Part shown: one piece after another, positions 17,509-25,064 of the stretch | Numbering within the stretch: position 1 is the stretch's first letter | How the letters are laid out: every line of letters begins with the position of its first letter | DNA from: Ruminobacter sp. | GTDB lineage: Bacteria > Pseudomonadota > Gammaproteobacteria > Enterobacterales > Succinivibrionaceae | Assembly: GCA_017940385.1 (NCBI GenBank) | Contig: JAGAYS010000064.1 | Span: 1-40,631, forward strand | DNA: 40,631 bases | Reading direction: 5' to 3' | Made by a program: the position numbers and the translations under genes | Notes under the pieces: model-generated | What the model was told of the DNA's origin: nothing | The model's database searches: none | Seen by the model: only the letters and a program-made list of their open reading frames with translations

Positions 17509-18024
17509 ATGAATGACGATAGCCACACGGCCGACGATGAGTTGGATCAGACGGATTACGAAGAAAATATCGTTGATATCCGAGGTCGTCCCGTTGCCGT
17601 TTCCGAGCGGAGCCCTCATCGAAAAAACAGAGGAACATCCGTCTGCAGAATACAGGCCTGGGCCATGTTTTATAAAGGCATGACCGGCAATGAAATCTAT
17701 ACGAGGGATGACGTTCTTGAATGTTTCTACAGAGCGATGGAGTGTCTGAGATGTGAGGAAAACTATCTGGATCTCAGTGCCGAACAGGCCAGTATTCTGG
17801 TAAATGAAGGTGATTATTTCATTAAAACCGGTAACGGGGAACACTTTATTCCCATCATCTCTTATGCGGATCTGAGGGATGTGCTGAAGCATACAATCGG
17901 CGGAACAAGAGTCGATGAGCTGTTCCAGCAGTTCTGTGAGAAGAATCTAATCAGCGTAAATGAATCCCTTGAGGATATAATCGATCTTGAGCTTCTTGAT
18001 TATTCCATAGCCGCAAACAAGTAA
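17509..18024 (+). CDS. Uncharacterised acidic protein
   Basis: I do not recognise this gene. GGAGGG ends 5 bp before the ATG at 17509, which gives 171 residues; the in-frame start six codons earlier lacks a site. The N-terminus is acidic and low in complexity (DDSHTADDELDQTDYEE), followed by a basic patch (SPHRKNRG). The rest is predicted mostly helical with no membrane segment or signal peptide. Cysteines at about 47, 71, 80 and 83 are not in a metal-site pattern. It stands alone, 270 bp after the YdjM-like gene and convergent with pdxST. That 270-bp gap has an AT-rich stretch (17380-17470) that probably holds its promoter. Confidence 0.7.
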   Translation: MNDDSHTADDELDQTDYEENIVDIRGRPVAVSERSPHRKNRGTSVCRIQAWAMFYKGMTGNEIYTRDDVLECFYRAMECLRCEENYLDLSAEQASILVNEGDYFIKTGNGEHFIPIISYADLRDVLKHTIGGTRVDELFQQFCEKNLISVNESLEDIIDLELLDYSIAANK

Positions 18025-18109
18025 TTCTGTCCTAACATGGCGGTTTGCCGTGGCATACGCTGATGTCAGATGAAGTCAGAAGGTTCTGAATGTTAAGTTC
18101 TGAATCTGA

Positions 18110-18148
18110 TAATAAAAGGGAAAGCTTCAGGCATGAAGCTTTCCCTTT
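18110..18148 (-). terminator. Terminator of pdxST, possibly shared with the upstream convergent gene
   Basis: A perfect 15-bp stem (AAAGGGAAAGCTTCA / TGAAGCTTTCCCTTT, loop GGCA) is followed on the minus strand by TTATTATC, with the last Ts of the stem adding to the T-run. It lies about 55 bp after the pdxT stop. Confidence 0.85.
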
Positions 18149-18202
18149 CCGTTCTTGTCGAAGGTGTCAGAATACAAACCCCCCGGCTGTTACGTCCGGC
18201 TT

Positions 18203-18793
18203 TTACTTTGTGCTGTTATGGAATTTTTCGCATAATTCCAGAAATTTACGGTGGATTGACGGATCGTCATTTATTTCAGGATGAAACGCAAGTCCAATCT
18301 GATTACCGTATTTAACAGCCACGATTTGATCCCTGCTTTCTGCGAGAACCTCAACGTCCCGGCTGTGAAGTTCAGTGACTATCGGAGCCCTGATGAATGT
18401 CATGAGGAAATTCCGGAGCTTACCGACGTTACCCGTATACTCAAAGCTTCCTGTCTGTCTGCCGAAGGCGTTTCTCTTAACAGTAACCGGAAGCGTACCC
18501 AGATGGGATATCGGATCACCATCGATTTTTTCAGCAAGAAGGATAAGTCCGGCGCATGTGGCAAGAACAGGGGTACCGGCCTTAATCATGTTTCTGAGAG
18601 GTTCGAGCATTCCCAGTTCCCTCAGCAGCTTGCCCTGAACGGTACTTTCTCCACCCGGGAGAACAATGCCGTCGAGAGAGTTTCCGGTAAGATCCGATAA
18701 CTGTCTTATTTCAATGCACTCTGCTCCTGATAAGCGAATCATGTCCTCATGTTCACGGAATGCCCCCTGAAGTGCAAGTACCCCGATTTTCAT
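18203..18793 (-). CDS. pdxT: Pyridoxal 5'-phosphate synthase glutaminase subunit
   Basis: This 196-residue class I glutamine amidotransferase releases ammonia from glutamine and passes it to PdxS. It shows MKIGVLALQGAFREH, LPGGEST, the nucleophile Cys80 in LATCAGLILLA, and the His/Glu pair in FHPEIND. Full length. It starts 2 bp after pdxS, so the two subunits are made together for the 12+12 complex. Confidence 0.95.
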   Translation of the reverse strand: MKIGVLALQGAFREHEDMIRLSGAECIEIRQLSDLTGNSLDGIVLPGGESTVQGKLLRELGMLEPLRNMIKAGTPVLATCAGLILLAEKIDGDPISHLGTLPVTVKRNAFGRQTGSFEYTGNVGKLRNFLMTFIRAPIVTELHSRDVEVLAESRDQIVAVKYGNQIGLAFHPEINDDPSIHRKFLELCEKFHNSTK

Positions 18794-18795
18794 TC

Positions 18796-19701
18796 TTACT
18801 TACCTCTTTCTTCCATGATAATCTTGATTTCGGATGCGTTGATGCCGACCATGGCTTCTCCGAGATCTTCAGAAAGTTCAGCAATCAGCTTGGCGTCCTT
18901 GTAGTTTGTAACGGCCTGAACAATTGCTCTTGCTCTCTTTGCAGGATCGCCTGACTTGAAGATGCCTGAACCGACGAATACGCCTTCGGCACCAAGATGC
19001 ATCATGAGAGCGGCATCGGCAGGAGTGGCAACGCCGCCAGCGGCAAAGTTAACGACCGGAAGCTTACCGTTGTCATGAACCCATGCAACGAGTTCGTATG
19101 GAACCTGAAGCTGCTTTGCTGCTTCAAAAAGTTCGTCACTGTTGAGTGAGGCGATTCTGCGGATTTCAGAGTTCATCTTACGCAGATGTCTTACGGCCTG
19201 AACAACGTCACCGGTACCTGGTTCACCCTTGGTTCTGATCATTGATGCACCTTCGTTGATACGGCGAAGAGCTTCACCGAGATCTCTGGCACCGCAAACG
19301 AAAGGAACGCTGAAATCCCTCTTGTTGATGTGATAAACGTCATCTGCCGGGGTCAGAACTTCTGATTCGTCAATGTAGTCAATATCAATGGCTTCAAGGA
19401 TTTTTGCTTCCATGAAGTGGCCGATACGGCACTTGGCCATTACCGGAATGCTGACAGCTTCCTGAATACCCTTGATCATCTTAGGGTCACTCATTCTTGA
19501 AACACCGCCGGCAGCTCTGATGTCTGCAGGGATTCTTTCCAGAGCCATTACCGCACATGCACCTGCAGCTTCGGCAATTCTTGCCTGTTCAGGGGTGGTA
19601 ACGTCCATGATGACGCCGCCCTTAAGCATCTGTGCAAGGCCTTTGTTGAGGCCGTAACGTTCGTTGAATTCAGTAGTATTAGTATTCTTTGATTCGCTCA
19701 T
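18796..19701 (-). CDS. pdxS: Pyridoxal 5'-phosphate synthase lyase subunit
   Basis: The 301-residue (beta/alpha)8 enzyme makes PLP from ribose 5-phosphate, glyceraldehyde 3-phosphate and ammonia (DXP-independent route). Near-invariant blocks are visible: [54 protein letters not shown] (with a catalytic lysine), [13 protein letters not shown], and [14 protein letters not shown]. First gene of pdxST, with GAGAGG upstream. The divergent MocR gene is the likely activator. This pathway is the minority one in gammaproteobacteria (also seen in Haemophilus). Confidence 0.97.
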   Translation of the reverse strand: MSESKNTNTTEFNERYGLNKGLAQMLKGGVIMDVTTPEQARIAEAAGACAVMALERIPADIRAAGGVSRMSDPKMIKGIQEAVSIPVMAKCRIGHFMEAKILEAIDIDYIDESEVLTPADDVYHINKRDFSVPFVCGARDLGEALRRINEGASMIRTKGEPGTGDVVQAVRHLRKMNSEIRRIASLNSDELFEAAKQLQVPYELVAWVHDNGKLPVVNFAAGGVATPADAALMMHLGAEGVFVGSGIFKSGDPAKRARAIVQAVTNYKDAKLIAELSEDLGEAMVGINASEIKIIMEERGK

Positions 19702-19847
19702 TATATTTACCTCTCATTCATTAAGTGCTTTAAATGGTACAGGTGTGGTGGTATTATTAAAATAATCAGATTAAAATAATTTTAGATGCCAGATTCCACA
19801 TTTTTAATGTTTTATAATTCCTTGTAATATAGTAGGAATTTAAATAT

Positions 19848-19996
19848 CCATATATTCCCGCTATATGGGGCTGAACGTTGTCACATCACGTTTCCGGCAC
19901 TTTATACCCCGGAATTTGTGGCAGGGGATGTCGGATGTTTTCTGGCCTTAAATATGGTCAATTTGTTTAAAAATTCATATGACCAGATATATGAAT
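19848..19996. promoter_or_regulatory. pdxS-pdxR intergenic operator candidates
   Basis: In the 310-bp divergent gap, CCATATA (19848-19854) and TATATGG (19862-19868) form a perfect 7-7-7 palindrome. Nearer pdxR, TGGTCA (from about 19954) and TGACCA (to about 19984) form an inverted pair, with three ATATG words at about 19949, 19978 and 19990. MocR regulators bind repeated half-sites between themselves and their target, so these are the natural PdxR sites. No gene lies in the gap. Confidence 0.5.
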
Positions 19997-20011
19997 GGAT
20001 GCTGAGACGTT

Positions 20012-21436
20012 ATGCTTACATATGATTTTTCCGATATTTCGGTACCGCTTTATGAGTATCTGTACAACAGACTGAAGGAAGATATCAGGACGGGAATTAT
20101 TGCCAGGGGGGAAAAGCTTCCGTCAAAAAGAACATTCGCCAAGAACAACGGTATCAGTACCATAACGGTTGAAGCGGCCTATGAGCAGCTGATGAGCGAA
20201 GGGTTCGTATATGCACTGCCGAGGAGAGGGTATTTTGTGGCTGATATAACAGCGATTCCCGATACCTCAAAGAAAGGCTCCCTGTGTCTGGACATTACCG
20301 TTCCGGAGAAAAATTCCGGAGATGTTATAAAGGTGGATCTTTCCGATAACGGTACGGACCCGGATAACTTTCCGTTTTCGGTATGGAGCAGGGTAATGAG
20401 GAGCGTGATTACCAATAAGTATGATGTTCTTATGAAGCCGTCTCCGACCGGCGGAGTGAGAGAACTCCGACAGGCCATTTCAGAATACCTAAAATCCTTC
20501 AGGGGAATGCTGGTTGACCCCGATCAGATTATAGTCGGTGCCGGAACCGAATATCTGTACGGTCTGCTGATTCAGCTCCTGTGCAGAAACAGAGCCATTT
20601 GTCTGGAAAATCCCGGGTATCATAAATCTGAAATGATTTATGCAAATAACGGCATCGAATGCCGTCATGCAGGAATGGATTCGGACGGAATCATTATTGA
20701 TGAATTGCGTAAATGCGGTGCCGACATTGTCCATGTAAGTCCGACTCATCATTTTCCGACCGGAATAACCATGCCTGTCAGCCGCAGATACGAACTGCTG
20801 TCATGGGCCAATGAAAAGGATGACAGATACATTATAGAAGACGATTACGACAGTGAATTCAGAATCAGGGGCCGGCCTATACCTCCGCTTGTGAGTCTTG
20901 ACGGCTGTGACAGGGTAATTCACATTAATACCTTTTCCAAGACGCTGGCCTCAACAATACGTATCAGCTACATGATACTGCCGCGTAATCTTGCTAATCT
21001 GTTCTACAGGAAACTGTCATTTTATTCATGTACCGTTTCCAATTTTGAACAGTATGCTCTGGCAGGATTCATCAGCGGGAGATTTTTTGAAAAACACATA
21101 AACAGAATGAGACTTCATTATTCCAGAATGCACGGTATCATACTGGAGTGCATCAGAAACCATAAACTGTCACGTCACTGCGAAGTGATTGAAAATGACA
21201 GCGGTCTGCATTTTATCCTGAAAATCAATACATCCATGGATGATGACGTTCTGCGAAAAAAGCTTCTGGAAAAGGGAGTAAACATTCATGCACTTTCGGA
21301 ATACTACGTCGGGTCTTCAGCCAATGATCTGCACCGCTTCCTAATTAATTACTCAAATCTAAGTGCAGAAAAGATGAACACGGCGTTGGATGCAATATAT
21401 CAGTGCGTATTCGGTGACGAGGCTCGGAATTCATGA
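20012..21436 (+). CDS. pdxR: MocR family transcriptional activator, probable PdxR
   Basis: The 474-residue regulator joins a GntR-type winged helix (about 10-80: PLYEYLYNRLKEDIRTG, LPSKRTFAKNNGISTITVE) to a class I aminotransferase-like domain. That domain has SPTHHFPTG, EDDYDSEF, and the PLP lysine in NTFSKTLASTIRISYM. MocR proteins of the PdxR type sense PLP and control pdxST. Its divergent position next to pdxS makes that role likely. The ribosome site is weak. Full length. Confidence 0.88.
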   Translation: MLTYDFSDISVPLYEYLYNRLKEDIRTGIIARGEKLPSKRTFAKNNGISTITVEAAYEQLMSEGFVYALPRRGYFVADITAIPDTSKKGSLCLDITVPEKNSGDVIKVDLSDNGTDPDNFPFSVWSRVMRSVITNKYDVLMKPSPTGGVRELRQAISEYLKSFRGMLVDPDQIIVGAGTEYLYGLLIQLLCRNRAICLENPGYHKSEMIYANNGIECRHAGMDSDGIIIDELRKCGADIVHVSPTHHFPTGITMPVSRRYELLSWANEKDDRYIIEDDYDSEFRIRGRPIPPLVSLDGCDRVIHINTFSKTLASTIRISYMILPRNLANLFYRKLSFYSCTVSNFEQYALAGFISGRFFEKHINRMRLHYSRMHGIILECIRNHKLSRHCEVIENDSGLHFILKINTSMDDDVLRKKLLEKGVNIHALSEYYVGSSANDLHRFLINYSNLSAEKMNTALDAIYQCVFGDEARNS

Positions 21437-21495
21437 CATGATAAGTCTGATACTTTACCGGACACTGATGATTTATACCGATGAAAGGAGTTTTT

Positions 21496-22131
21496 ATGCA
21501 GGTGTTTGAATATGGAAATCGGGATGCCGAGACGGTGTTGATTCAGCTTGCCGATGAGCATGACCTGTCACTGATGAGCAGTGAAGCTGATGCCATTCGC
21601 CGTGAGGCGGGAGAGAATTTCAGACTGATAGCGTTAAAGGTGAATGATTGGAACGATGACCTGTCTCCATGGAAGTCTCCGGCTGTGTTTGGCAACCAAG
21701 ACTTCGGAGGCAGGGCGGAAGAAACTCTGCAGGAGGTTTTGAAGTTCTGTTCCTGCTTGGAAGGAGTACGTTATATCGGAGGTTACTCTCTTGCCGGACT
21801 TTTCGCACTGTGGGCTGTTTACCGCACGGATGTTTTTAACGGAGCTGCGGCTGCCTCACCTTCAATCTGGTTTCCGGGATTTACGGATTTCATGAAAGAG
21901 AACGTGATTAAATGTCCGGCCGTATATTTAAGTTTGGGAGATCGTGAGGACAGAACACGTAATCCTGTAATGGCATCGGTTGCGGACAGAATCAGTGAGG
22001 CCCGGGGCATTCTCGACGGGAGCGGAACCGACTGTACTCTGGAATGGAATCGGGGAGGTCATTTCTGCGAATCGGACACAAGAACCGCAAGGGCGTTCGC
22101 ATGGCTGATGCTGCGGGACGGGGGCCGATAA
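21496..22131 (+). CDS. Alpha/beta-hydrolase, esterase-like
   Basis: The ATG at 21496 is preferred (AAGGAG 5 bp upstream), giving 211 residues. The nucleophile elbow is GGYSLAGLFALW, and a late GGHF supplies the probable catalytic histidine. The segment VYLSLGDREDRTRN contains the expected acid position. It resembles the putative-esterase (EstA/Fes-like) group, with no signal peptide, so it should be cytoplasmic. Substrate unknown. It follows pdxR by 59 bp on the same strand and may be cotranscribed, but no functional link to PLP is evident. Confidence 0.75.
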   Translation: MQVFEYGNRDAETVLIQLADEHDLSLMSSEADAIRREAGENFRLIALKVNDWNDDLSPWKSPAVFGNQDFGGRAEETLQEVLKFCSCLEGVRYIGGYSLAGLFALWAVYRTDVFNGAAAASPSIWFPGFTDFMKENVIKCPAVYLSLGDREDRTRNPVMASVADRISEARGILDGSGTDCTLEWNRGGHFCESDTRTARAFAWLMLRDGGR

Positions 22132-22185
22132 GCCGGCGGATACGGACACGGTAATCAGTGTTTGCGTAAAACAGCCTTCTGCCGT

Positions 22186-22542
22186 TCACCGGAACGATGA
22201 AATGTTTAAGTGTTTTCTTATAAAAGGAAGAAGAGTGTCAAGGAGAGATTCAGGAACATGGTAATAGAAATAATCTTCTTCAGCCTTCTTCCCTGAAAGC
22301 GGATCCGTATCCGTAACGACTCCGTACTTTGCCGTCAGTTCATATCCCCGCTCCAGAAATTGCTTATTAATCATCAAAATATACGGCTTTCCGGTGAACA
22401 TGTCTCCGTACTAGGTTATCTGAATGTCAGGCATAGGCGGGACCGGCGGTTCGTCTTTGCTGCTTCCTCCGCAGGCGGAGACTGTGGCAAAAACTGCAGT
22501 CCAGAGAAGATAAAAGGATGTTTTTGATTGCAGTGGACTCAT
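22186..22542 (-). pseudogene. Small lipoprotein gene interrupted by an in-frame TAG
   Basis: From the ATG at 22542 (overlapping the stop of the upstream gene as ATGA) the frame encodes a lipoprotein-type signal ending FATVSAC with Cys at the lipobox, then GGSSKDEPPVPPMPDIQIT. An amber codon at 22411-22413 follows. The same frame continues cleanly for 75 codons (YGDMFTGKPYILMINK... to HLNISSFR). One base change would restore a 118-residue lipoprotein. So either this is a very recent pseudogene, or the amber codon is suppressed, or it is a sequencing error. An ATG at 22401 could restart translation but would give an unexported fragment. No family recognised. Confidence 0.65.
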
Positions 22543-23051
22543 TTTGTTTCTTCCGTGGTGTTCTTGAGTGAAGGTTTAATACCGTAGTAAAGTGACGGAG
22601 CAACATTTTTCACTCCTTCGGTACTGCTCAGCCGTCTCTGCATGGACTTCCATTCCCCGTAATTATCCACCTTAACTTCGTAGACGCTTCTGCTGAGTTT
22701 AACGGCGGAAATATCCTGCGGGATACATTCAGTGTCCCTGACACACTGAATCAGGAGAGTGTTTTTAATAATATAGTTGTGGATGCCGTCTTTATGTCTT
22801 ACATAGGCGATATGGTCCGGTTCCTTAGCTCCGGAAACCACAATCATGTCTCCCAGCGTTCCGAGAATTCCGTTAGCATCACCGGCAGTCTCTTTGATTT
22901 TCTTTCCGTTATTTCCGGCTTCAATAACCCTGAAGTTATCCGTATATACAGTTGCACCGTTGCTTTCCTGCACGATAATCTGAGTGGCGGACGAGCACGC
23001 AGAGGCTGAGAATAGGGATAGTACATACATAATTGCAGTTTTAAATTTCAT
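22539..23051 (-). CDS. Secreted lipoprotein, paralogue of the 23218-23700 gene
   Basis: The 170-residue protein has a lipoprotein signal (LSLFSASAC, Cys19). The mature part shares blocks with the neighbour: ESNGATVYTDNF, VVSGAKEPDHIAYV, NYIIKNTLLIQCVRDTECIP, and KLSRSVYEVKVDNYGEWKS. Two cysteines in the mature part (C..RDTEC) are conserved between the paralogues and could form a disulfide. The C-terminal 45 residues (VYEVKV..EWKSMQ..L....GVKNVAP) have the look of an inhibitor I9-like propeptide of subtilases. That is a weak pattern match only. It is translationally coupled to the broken lipoprotein gene downstream. Confidence 0.68.
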   Translation of the reverse strand: MKFKTAIMYVLSLFSASACSSATQIIVQESNGATVYTDNFRVIEAGNNGKKIKETAGDANGILGTLGDMIVVSGAKEPDHIAYVRHKDGIHNYIIKNTLLIQCVRDTECIPQDISAVKLSRSVYEVKVDNYGEWKSMQRRLSSTEGVKNVAPSLYYGIKPSLKNTTEETK

Positions 23052-23217
23052 TGTTATCTCCGGCAGTTTACTGCCATGGTCTTTTTTAAAACTCCGACTT
23101 CACCCGTATCCTTGCAGTTGATTGGTCCGGCTCAGAACACGTAACATATGACAGATTCGGGGTATGCTGTTTTCTCAGCAAAAACGTCTGTCTGTCGCCA
23201 CATTGTAATGGTAGCAT

Positions 23218-23700
23218 TTATTTGAGCTGAGGCCTGATTCCGTGTTCGTATGAAGGTGCAACTTTGAGAACTCCAGCGGTGTCGCGCAGTTCTTTCTGAA
23301 GTGATTTCCATTCATCGTAACTGCTGACACTGAGTTCATAAACGCTTCTGCTCAGCTTTTTAGCCTTAAGATCTGAGGGAATGCAGTCTACGTCTCTGGC
23401 ACACTGAACGGTGATGGCATCTCTTATTATGTAGTTGCGTTCATTATTGGCATTTTTAACGTATGCAATATGATTCGGAGCCTTTTTTCCGGAAACGACA
23501 ACTTTATCACCGAGTCTGCCGAGTTCATTTTCTTCCGCAACAACGATAAGCGACTTCGTTCCGGAATCTTTTGAGCGTTCAACAACTGCGAAGTTGTCCG
23601 TAAAAACCGTAGCTCCGTTACTTTCAATCTCTTCGGCTGATGCCTGACTGCCGGCAGTTACAAATAATAAAGACAGGGCAGAAATAATGATTTTTTTCAT
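23218..23700 (-). CDS. Secreted protein, paralogue of the 22539-23051 gene
   Basis: AGGA 6 bp before the ATG at 23700 fixes the start; the frame extends upstream without support. The 160-residue product has a cleavable signal peptide (MKKIIISALSLLFVTAGSQASA, about 21-22 residues), so this copy is soluble in the periplasm or exported, while its paralogue is a lipoprotein. The mature part has ESNGATVFTDNFAVVE, VVSGKKAPNHIAYVK, CARDVDCIP, and SVYELSVSSYDEWKSLQKEL, as in the neighbour. Tandem duplication with divergence of anchoring is the simplest reading. Function unknown. The gap 23701-24017 holds nothing I recognise. Confidence 0.72.
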   Translation of the reverse strand: MKKIIISALSLLFVTAGSQASAEEIESNGATVFTDNFAVVERSKDSGTKSLIVVAEENELGRLGDKVVVSGKKAPNHIAYVKNANNERNYIIRDAITVQCARDVDCIPSDLKAKKLSRSVYELSVSSYDEWKSLQKELRDTAGVLKVAPSYEHGIRPQLK

Positions 23701-24017
23701 GATTATTCCTGTATTTTTAAAATATGATGAAACATTTTTAGCTGTATCTGTCAGATTTACGGCGGTGCATTCAAAAACAGACAGGCTCACCGTGACAGGA
23801 CTGCTGATATTCATGTTATTAAAATGTGAATATATTATCGAACCAAATAAATGAATATTTCGACAAAGATCTCAGTATAAAAACAACGGATGACACAACA
23901 AATGACAGGACTCTCAAAACCGCTCCGATGAGAATAATATACCTGCATTTGTATTGTCAGAAGTGACTTTTTTATGACGCCGTAATATGAAGAACCGACT
24001 CCTGCGGAGCCGTGCCG

Positions 24018-24511
24018 TTACGGCTTTATCTTTTGAATAATGAAATCGGCAAGAGCTGAACATCCGGAATTCAGATCGGTAAAAGTTTTTTCAAAATTGC
24101 CGGTATACCAAGGATCCGAAACATCTCTGGGACGTTCGGTCAAATCCATGAGTCTTATGCATTTATTTAATGGATCTGCCTGTATAATCCTCATCATGTT
24201 TTTGTAATTCATTTTATCCATGTAGACAAGATAGTCATAGTCGCGTTCGGTTATCTGTATGGCTCTGTGACCATCGCACGGAATGTTATGTCGGCGCAGC
24301 TGTTCGAGAGCTGGAGTATAGATTGGATTCCCGGTTCCGTTCCATATTTCCTCATCACTTGTGGCTGCGGAACTGATTTCAAACGCGTCAGACATATGGC
24401 GATCACTGATTATTTTCTTGAAAATGAATTCAGCCATGGGGGAGCGGCAGATATTACCATTTCTTTCTGCAACAGTATTGATAATATTCCAATCAACCTG
24501 TCAATCTTCAT
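24018..24511 (-). pseudogene. Low-molecular-weight tyrosine phosphatase remnant joined to the first codons of a WYL/HTH regulator
   Basis: The 24018-24458 part encodes an LMW protein tyrosine phosphatase: GNICRSPMAEFIFKK at its start and the general-acid motif DPWYTG near its end. The usual start (ILFVCLGNICRS) is missing. The residue in the catalytic Cys position is Arg (RNGNICRS), so it cannot be an active phosphatase. Upstream, an ATG at 24511 with AAGGGTGAG in front starts a different frame, MKIDRLIGILSILLQKEMV, the typical N-terminus of a YafY-like WYL regulator. The two frames meet at about 24452-24460. A deletion has joined the head of one gene to the tail of another, out of frame. Confidence 0.6.
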
Positions 24512-24742
24512 ATGCTCACCCTTTCTTGTTTATTCTACCAACGCAAACAAGACAACTGTATGTCTTGTTCAGAATATATTTTTTTCCTGTACTCCGGTTT
24601 CAGAGTACAGGAAGTGTTATTACTGCTTCAATAAAACCTGATTTAAAGTTATAAACTCCAAACACAAACAATAAAACGATATGTCACGCAGTTCATCTGT
24701 CATGCAGATGTTTCCTGGGATTGGGGGACCCAACAAGCCAGT

Positions 24743-24774
24743 GCAAGCAATGTCTGGACACAGACATTGCTTGC
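24743..24774. repeat. Perfect 13-bp hairpin at the island edge
   Basis: GCAAGCAATGTCT and AGACATTGCTTGC pair around GGACAC. No T-run follows on either strand. It sits in a gene-free gap (24512-25064) between chromosomal genes and the AT-rich island, and might be a mobile-element end. The gap also has a 9-bp hairpin at 24586-24611 (CCTGTACTC/GAGTACAGG). Confidence 0.4.
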
Positions 24775-24845
24775 TAGTTTGCGCACGATATCTCGACGCA
24801 CCGCTTACGAACAATCCTAATCTATGCTCTGGACGTGCAATAGAT

Positions 24846-24885
24846 AAAAACCATCCGCATATATGCGCTCTCCCTGCGCATACGG
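24846..24885 (-). terminator. Probable terminator of the PHP-ATPase gene
   Basis: On the minus strand a bulged stem (ATGCGC/GCGCAT with outer CCG/CGG) is followed by GGTTTTTATC. It lies about 180 bp beyond the stop codon, so it is a plausible but distant terminator. Confidence 0.45.
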
Positions 24886-25064
24886 TTCCAAATTTACCTT
24901 ATGCCACCGTACCATTCTAGGCGCAAACCTTTCCTGTTCACTCCACTGTGCATAATGAATTCCGATACAATCTAACAAGGATATTATAAAACAGGCATCT
25001 TAACACGTCATAACGAATTGTACCGTTTTCATCCCAAAAGTATACCCAAAAATATACTTTTTCC

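Noticed and set aside
24586-24611. 9-bp hairpin CCTGTACTC/GAGTACAGG as a terminator
   Set aside because: The T-run is on the wrong side for both strands.
24681-24920. 79-codon plus-strand ORF at the island edge
   Set aside because: It covers two hairpins and has no ribosome site or family pattern.
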